A stretch of DNA of 9,052 nt, from NCBI GenBank assembly GCA_028876585.1, contig JAGWRL010000089.1:1-9052 (forward strand), in the 5' to 3' direction. The translations under genes and the position numbers were made by a program. Below the pieces are notes generated by a model. The model did not search any database and was not told where the DNA came from. It saw only the letters and a program-made list of their open reading frames with translations. The DNA is from Pseudomonadota bacterium (GTDB lineage: Bacteria > Pseudomonadota > Alphaproteobacteria > Rhizobiales > Beijerinckiaceae). The number at the start of each line of letters is the position of its first letter. Position 1 is the stretch's first letter. This document shows positions 6,167-9,052 of the stretch, one piece after another.

Positions 6167-6868
6167 TTAAGCGCCCAACACCTTGCGCAGCGACGCCTCG
6201 ATCTGGCCGCCGCAATAGACGTCGCCGTAATTTCGCCTCGTCTCGGCGGCGAGCCTGGCCAGCGGCGCCAGTTCGCCGACGCGGCGCGACAGCGCCGCCG
6301 TCATCGGCGCGACCTCATCCAACTGCTGCTCGATCTTGCCGAACCGCTCGGCCATCGTTGACCAAAGAACGGCGGTCACGATATCGGCGACGCCCGGCCT
6401 TTCCCCGCCGAGCAGGAAGCCGGCCTGCGGCGTCAACCCGTGACGCCGGCCGGTCTCCTCCCACAGCGACATCCATTTCGCCAGCCGTGGGGTGAAGGCG
6501 CGCCAGCGCGACTGTGTCCACATCTGGCGGCCGCCGCTCAGCGTGATCTCGTCGAGCACGTCGTTCGCGTCATTGACGATCTTCATCGTCATGGCGCGCG
6601 CGGCCGGCGCGGCGGGCAGCAGGCGCAGAGTCTCGCCGAGATAGAGGATGATCGCCGCCGTCTGCGAGATCGCGAAATCCGCCTTGTTGTCGATCAGCAA
6701 CGGCGGCCCCATCAGGGGAGCCGGCATGTCCCGCACCGGACCGCGCAACAGGTTGCCGATCGCGGCGGGTTCGCGCTCGCTCCAGCTCTTGCCGGCGAAG
6801 GCGAGGACGGCGCGCACCAACTGGCCGCGAAACGGAATCGGCCAGTAGCAAAGCTCGTAGTCGCTCAT
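6167..6868 (-). CDS. Glutathione S-transferase-like protein
   Basis: A 233-residue soluble protein with the two-domain GST layout. The N-terminal thioredoxin-like domain (about 3-80) starts YELCYWPIPFRGQLVRAVL, has the Pro-containing PPLLID (55-60) where the cis-proline is expected, and ISQTAAIILYLGE (67-79), which fits the glutathione gamma-glutamyl-binding Q/E-S region with Thr in place of Ser. The C-terminal helical domain contains GVADIVTAVLW, the usual GST N-capping segment. Tyr8 is a candidate catalytic residue, but the class and substrate cannot be told from sequence. Its ATG follows the upstream SnoaL-like gene by 2 bp, with AAGGG inside that gene's end acting as ribosome site, so the pair is one operon. 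Its stop is 10 bp from the stop of the convergent kinase gene. It could be a non-enzymatic GST-fold protein. Confidence 0.85.
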   Translation of the reverse strand: MSDYELCYWPIPFRGQLVRAVLAFAGKSWSEREPAAIGNLLRGPVRDMPAPLMGPPLLIDNKADFAISQTAAIILYLGETLRLLPAAPAARAMTMKIVNDANDVLDEITLSGGRQMWTQSRWRAFTPRLAKWMSLWEETGRRHGLTPQAGFLLGGERPGVADIVTAVLWSTMAERFGKIEQQLDEVAPMTAALSRRVGELAPLARLAAETRRNYGDVYCGGQIEASLRKVLGA

Positions 6869-6870
6869 CT

Positions 6871-7350
6871 TCAGCCCTTGAGCTGCGCCAGCACCCCGGC
6901 GATATCGCCCATGCCCCAATGTTCGGCGATCTTGCCGTCGGCGACGCGGAAAATATCGCAGGAGGTGAAGCGCAGCTTGCGCCCGCTCGGCGCGACGCCG
7001 AAATAGACGCCCTTGTGAACGCCCTCGTAGACAAAACTCGCCGCGCACAGGTCGCCCTGCGACAGGCTCGCCTCGATGCCGACCGTGAGCCCCGCGAGCG
7101 CCTCGACCCGGCGCGCGAAAAACCCGACGCTCGCCTGTTTCTGGCTCATGCCGGCCGGCGCGGGCGCGGCGGCGCTGGTCTGATGATTGACGTAATCCTC
7201 GGCGAACAGCGCCGCGAAAGCCTGCATGTCGGCCGCGTTCAGCGCCGCCGCGAAGCGCCGCGGCAGGTCGGCGGCGGTACCCTGCGCCCGCGCCGCGCCG
7301 CCCGCGACGGCGGCGAACATTCCCGAGACGACAAGGCTCCTGCGATCCAT
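6871..7350 (-). CDS. Exported SnoaL-like (ester cyclase / NTF2-fold) protein
   Basis: A 159-residue protein. Residues 1-22 look like an export signal: twin arginines (DRRSLVV), a hydrophobic stretch and an ARA cleavage site before Gln23. The RR with a following Leu/Val is compatible with Tat export but lacks the full consensus. The mature part is a single NTF2-like barrel: an N-terminal helix, EDYVNHQ (51-57), GFFARRVEAL (76-85), and the SnoaL/ester-cyclase ending DIFRVADGKIAEHW (132-145). Such proteins range from polyketide cyclases to uncharacterised small-molecule binding or hydrolytic proteins; no substrate can be assigned. The ATG at 7350 is preceded by GGGAGAA at good distance. It lies 66 bp after livF, an interval that holds this ribosome site and no convincing terminator, and it is followed by the GST-like gene after 2 bp. 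Confidence 0.8.
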   Translation of the reverse strand: MDRRSLVVSGMFAAVAGGAARAQGTAADLPRRFAAALNAADMQAFAALFAEDYVNHQTSAAAPAPAGMSQKQASVGFFARRVEALAGLTVGIEASLSQGDLCAASFVYEGVHKGVYFGVAPSGRKLRFTSCDIFRVADGKIAEHWGMGDIAGVLAQLKG

Positions 7351-7416
7351 GGCTTTCTCCCGTCGGCGCCGAGCTTGCGGCCGGCGGCGGCGGTTTTCAA
7401 GCCGAAACTGTCGCGC

Positions 7417-8141
<725 letters not shown>

Positions 8142-8145
<4 letters not shown>

Positions 8146-8921
8146 AGTCCGATCGATTCGTCTTCGCTGCCGAGGTAAGCCTCGATGACGCGACTGTCGT
8201 TCTGTATCTGCGAGGGCGTCCCCTCCGCGATCTTCTCGCCGAAATTGAGCACGACGATGCGGTCGGAAATCCGCATCACCGCCGGCATGTCATGTTCAAC
8301 CAGCAGCACCGTGACGCCGCGATCGCGCACGGCGCGCACCATCTCGACGGCGCGCATGGTCTCATCGTGGTTCATGCCGGCGAACGGTTCGTCGAGCAGC
8401 AGCACGGCGGGGTTGGTGGCGAGGCCGATCGCGATGCCGAGCGCGCGCAAATGGCCATGCGGCAGATTGCTGGCGATTTCGTCGGCGATCGCCGCAAGGC
8501 CGAGGAAGCTGAGAATCTGGTCGGCGGATTCGGCGAAGGCCGCCTCGTCGGCGCGCGCGGCGCGGCTGCCGAGGAAGAAGCCGAGCAACGACGCGGTCGA
8601 GCGCAGGTGATGCGCAATGATGACATTGTCGCGCACGCTCATGCCGCGAAAGATCGTGGTCTCCTGAAACGTGCGCACGACGCCCTTGCGCGCCACGATA
8701 TGCGGGGCGAGCCCGGAAATGCGCTCGCCGCGAAATTTCACCTCGCCCGCGCTTGGCCGCAGGAACGACGAGACCAGCTTGAACAGCGTGGATTTGCCGG
8801 CCCCGTTGGGTCCGATGACGGAGAGGATTTCCTTCTCGCGCACCTCGAAGGAGACGGCGTTGACCGCGACGAGGCCGCCGAATTTCCGGCTCACGCCCTG
8901 GATTTCAAGCAGCCCGCTCAT
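8142..8921 (-). CDS. livG: Branched-chain amino acid-type ABC transporter ATPase LivG
   Basis: A 259-residue ATPase partner of LivF. Walker A is GPNGAGKS (37-44), the Q-loop is RTFQE (83-87), Walker B is LLLDEPFAG (174-182), and VEHDM (208-212) keeps the H-loop histidine. The BCA_ABC-type C-terminal tail GEKIAEGTPSQIQNDSRVIEAYLG is present. The ABC signature is LPHGHLR (153-159), off the common LPYGQQR of LivG. The start ATG at 8921 overlaps the livM stop (ATGA), and GGGGAAG lies 6 nt upstream as a good ribosome site. Gene order livM-livG-livF is standard for these importers. Confidence 0.94.
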
Positions 8922-9052
8922 GCGCCGCTTCCCCGCTTGAACGACGACAGTTTGAGGCTCATCAGACCGTTGGGCAGCAGCAGCATCGCCAGGATCATCA
9001 GCGAGGAATAGATCAGCAATTGGTATTCGCCGGTCGAGAACAGCAGGTCCCA
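8918..9052 (-). CDS. livM: ABC transporter permease LivM, C-terminal end (cut by window edge)
   Basis: Reading leftward from the edge gives 44 open codons to a TGA at 8920-8918. They encode a hydrophobic final helix, LLIYSSLMILAMLLLPNGL, followed by a short basic tail ending in KRGSGA. This matches the end of LivM-type permeases, where the last helix is followed by a P-x-GL motif. The identification rests mostly on position: the stop overlaps the livG start by 4 bp, as in many liv operons. The remainder of the permease, the LivH partner and the binding protein would lie beyond 9052. Confidence 0.8.
   Translation of the reverse strand, partial: WDLLFSTGEYQLLIYSSLMILAMLLLPNGLMSLKLSSFKRGSGA

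Noticed and set aside
6157..6174. GCGCT/AGCGC hairpin between the convergent kinase and GST genes as a bidirectional terminator
   Set aside because: The stem is only 5 bp with an 8-nt loop and no T-tract on either side.
7351..7416. Terminator or promoter between livF and the SnoaL-like gene
   Set aside because: Only a GCTTG/CAAGC pairing with a 20-nt loop and no T-tract is seen, and no convincing -35/-10 pair; the segment is explained by the ribosome site.

Overview
The window reads as a chromosomal segment of a high-GC alphaproteobacterium, most likely of the Hyphomicrobiales (Rhizobiales). That placement is an inference from base composition, codon use and gene order; there is no rRNA or other phylogenetic marker here. 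Nearly all of it is coding, in two unrelated blocks that meet tail to tail near 6156/6167.

Block 1 (1-6156) is an assimilatory nitrate/nitrite locus built around a divergent intergenic region (2243-2584). Leftward run narK (nitrate/nitrite MFS transporter) and nirB (NAD(P)H nitrite reductase large subunit, cut by the window edge). Rightward run nasT (ANTAR-domain RNA-binding antiterminator), nasS (cytoplasmic nitrate/nitrite sensor related to NrtA) and a 572-residue protein that joins a PP2C phosphatase to a Ser/Thr kinase with a C-terminal membrane anchor. The three rightward genes are separated by 3 bp or overlap by 4 bp, so they form one operon. The expected logic is that NasS holds NasT until nitrate or nitrite binds, and freed NasT then binds the leader RNA of the transport/reductase operon and lets transcription continue. 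The phosphatase-kinase adds a phosphorylation layer whose target is unknown.

The intergenic region supports this logic. On the narK strand there is a sigma70-type promoter, and at its predicted start site begin two tandem hairpins, each with a six-base loop carrying A at position 1 and G at position 4, which is the recognised ANTAR target. On the nasT strand there is a sigma54-type -24/-12 element about 30 bp before the start codon. A perfect 9-bp inverted repeat lies between the two promoters. No U-tract terminator is visible in the narK leader, so how it attenuates is open.

Block 2 (6167-9052, all leftward) holds the end of livM, then livG and livF (branched-chain amino acid/amide-type ABC importer), followed after 66 bp by an exported SnoaL-like protein and a glutathione S-transferase-like protein. 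livM-livG and livG-livF overlap by 4 bp and the last two genes are 2 bp apart. Transcription may run through all five genes, but continuity across the 66-bp gap is not proven.

No tRNA, rRNA, CRISPR array, insertion sequence, integrase or attachment site was seen.
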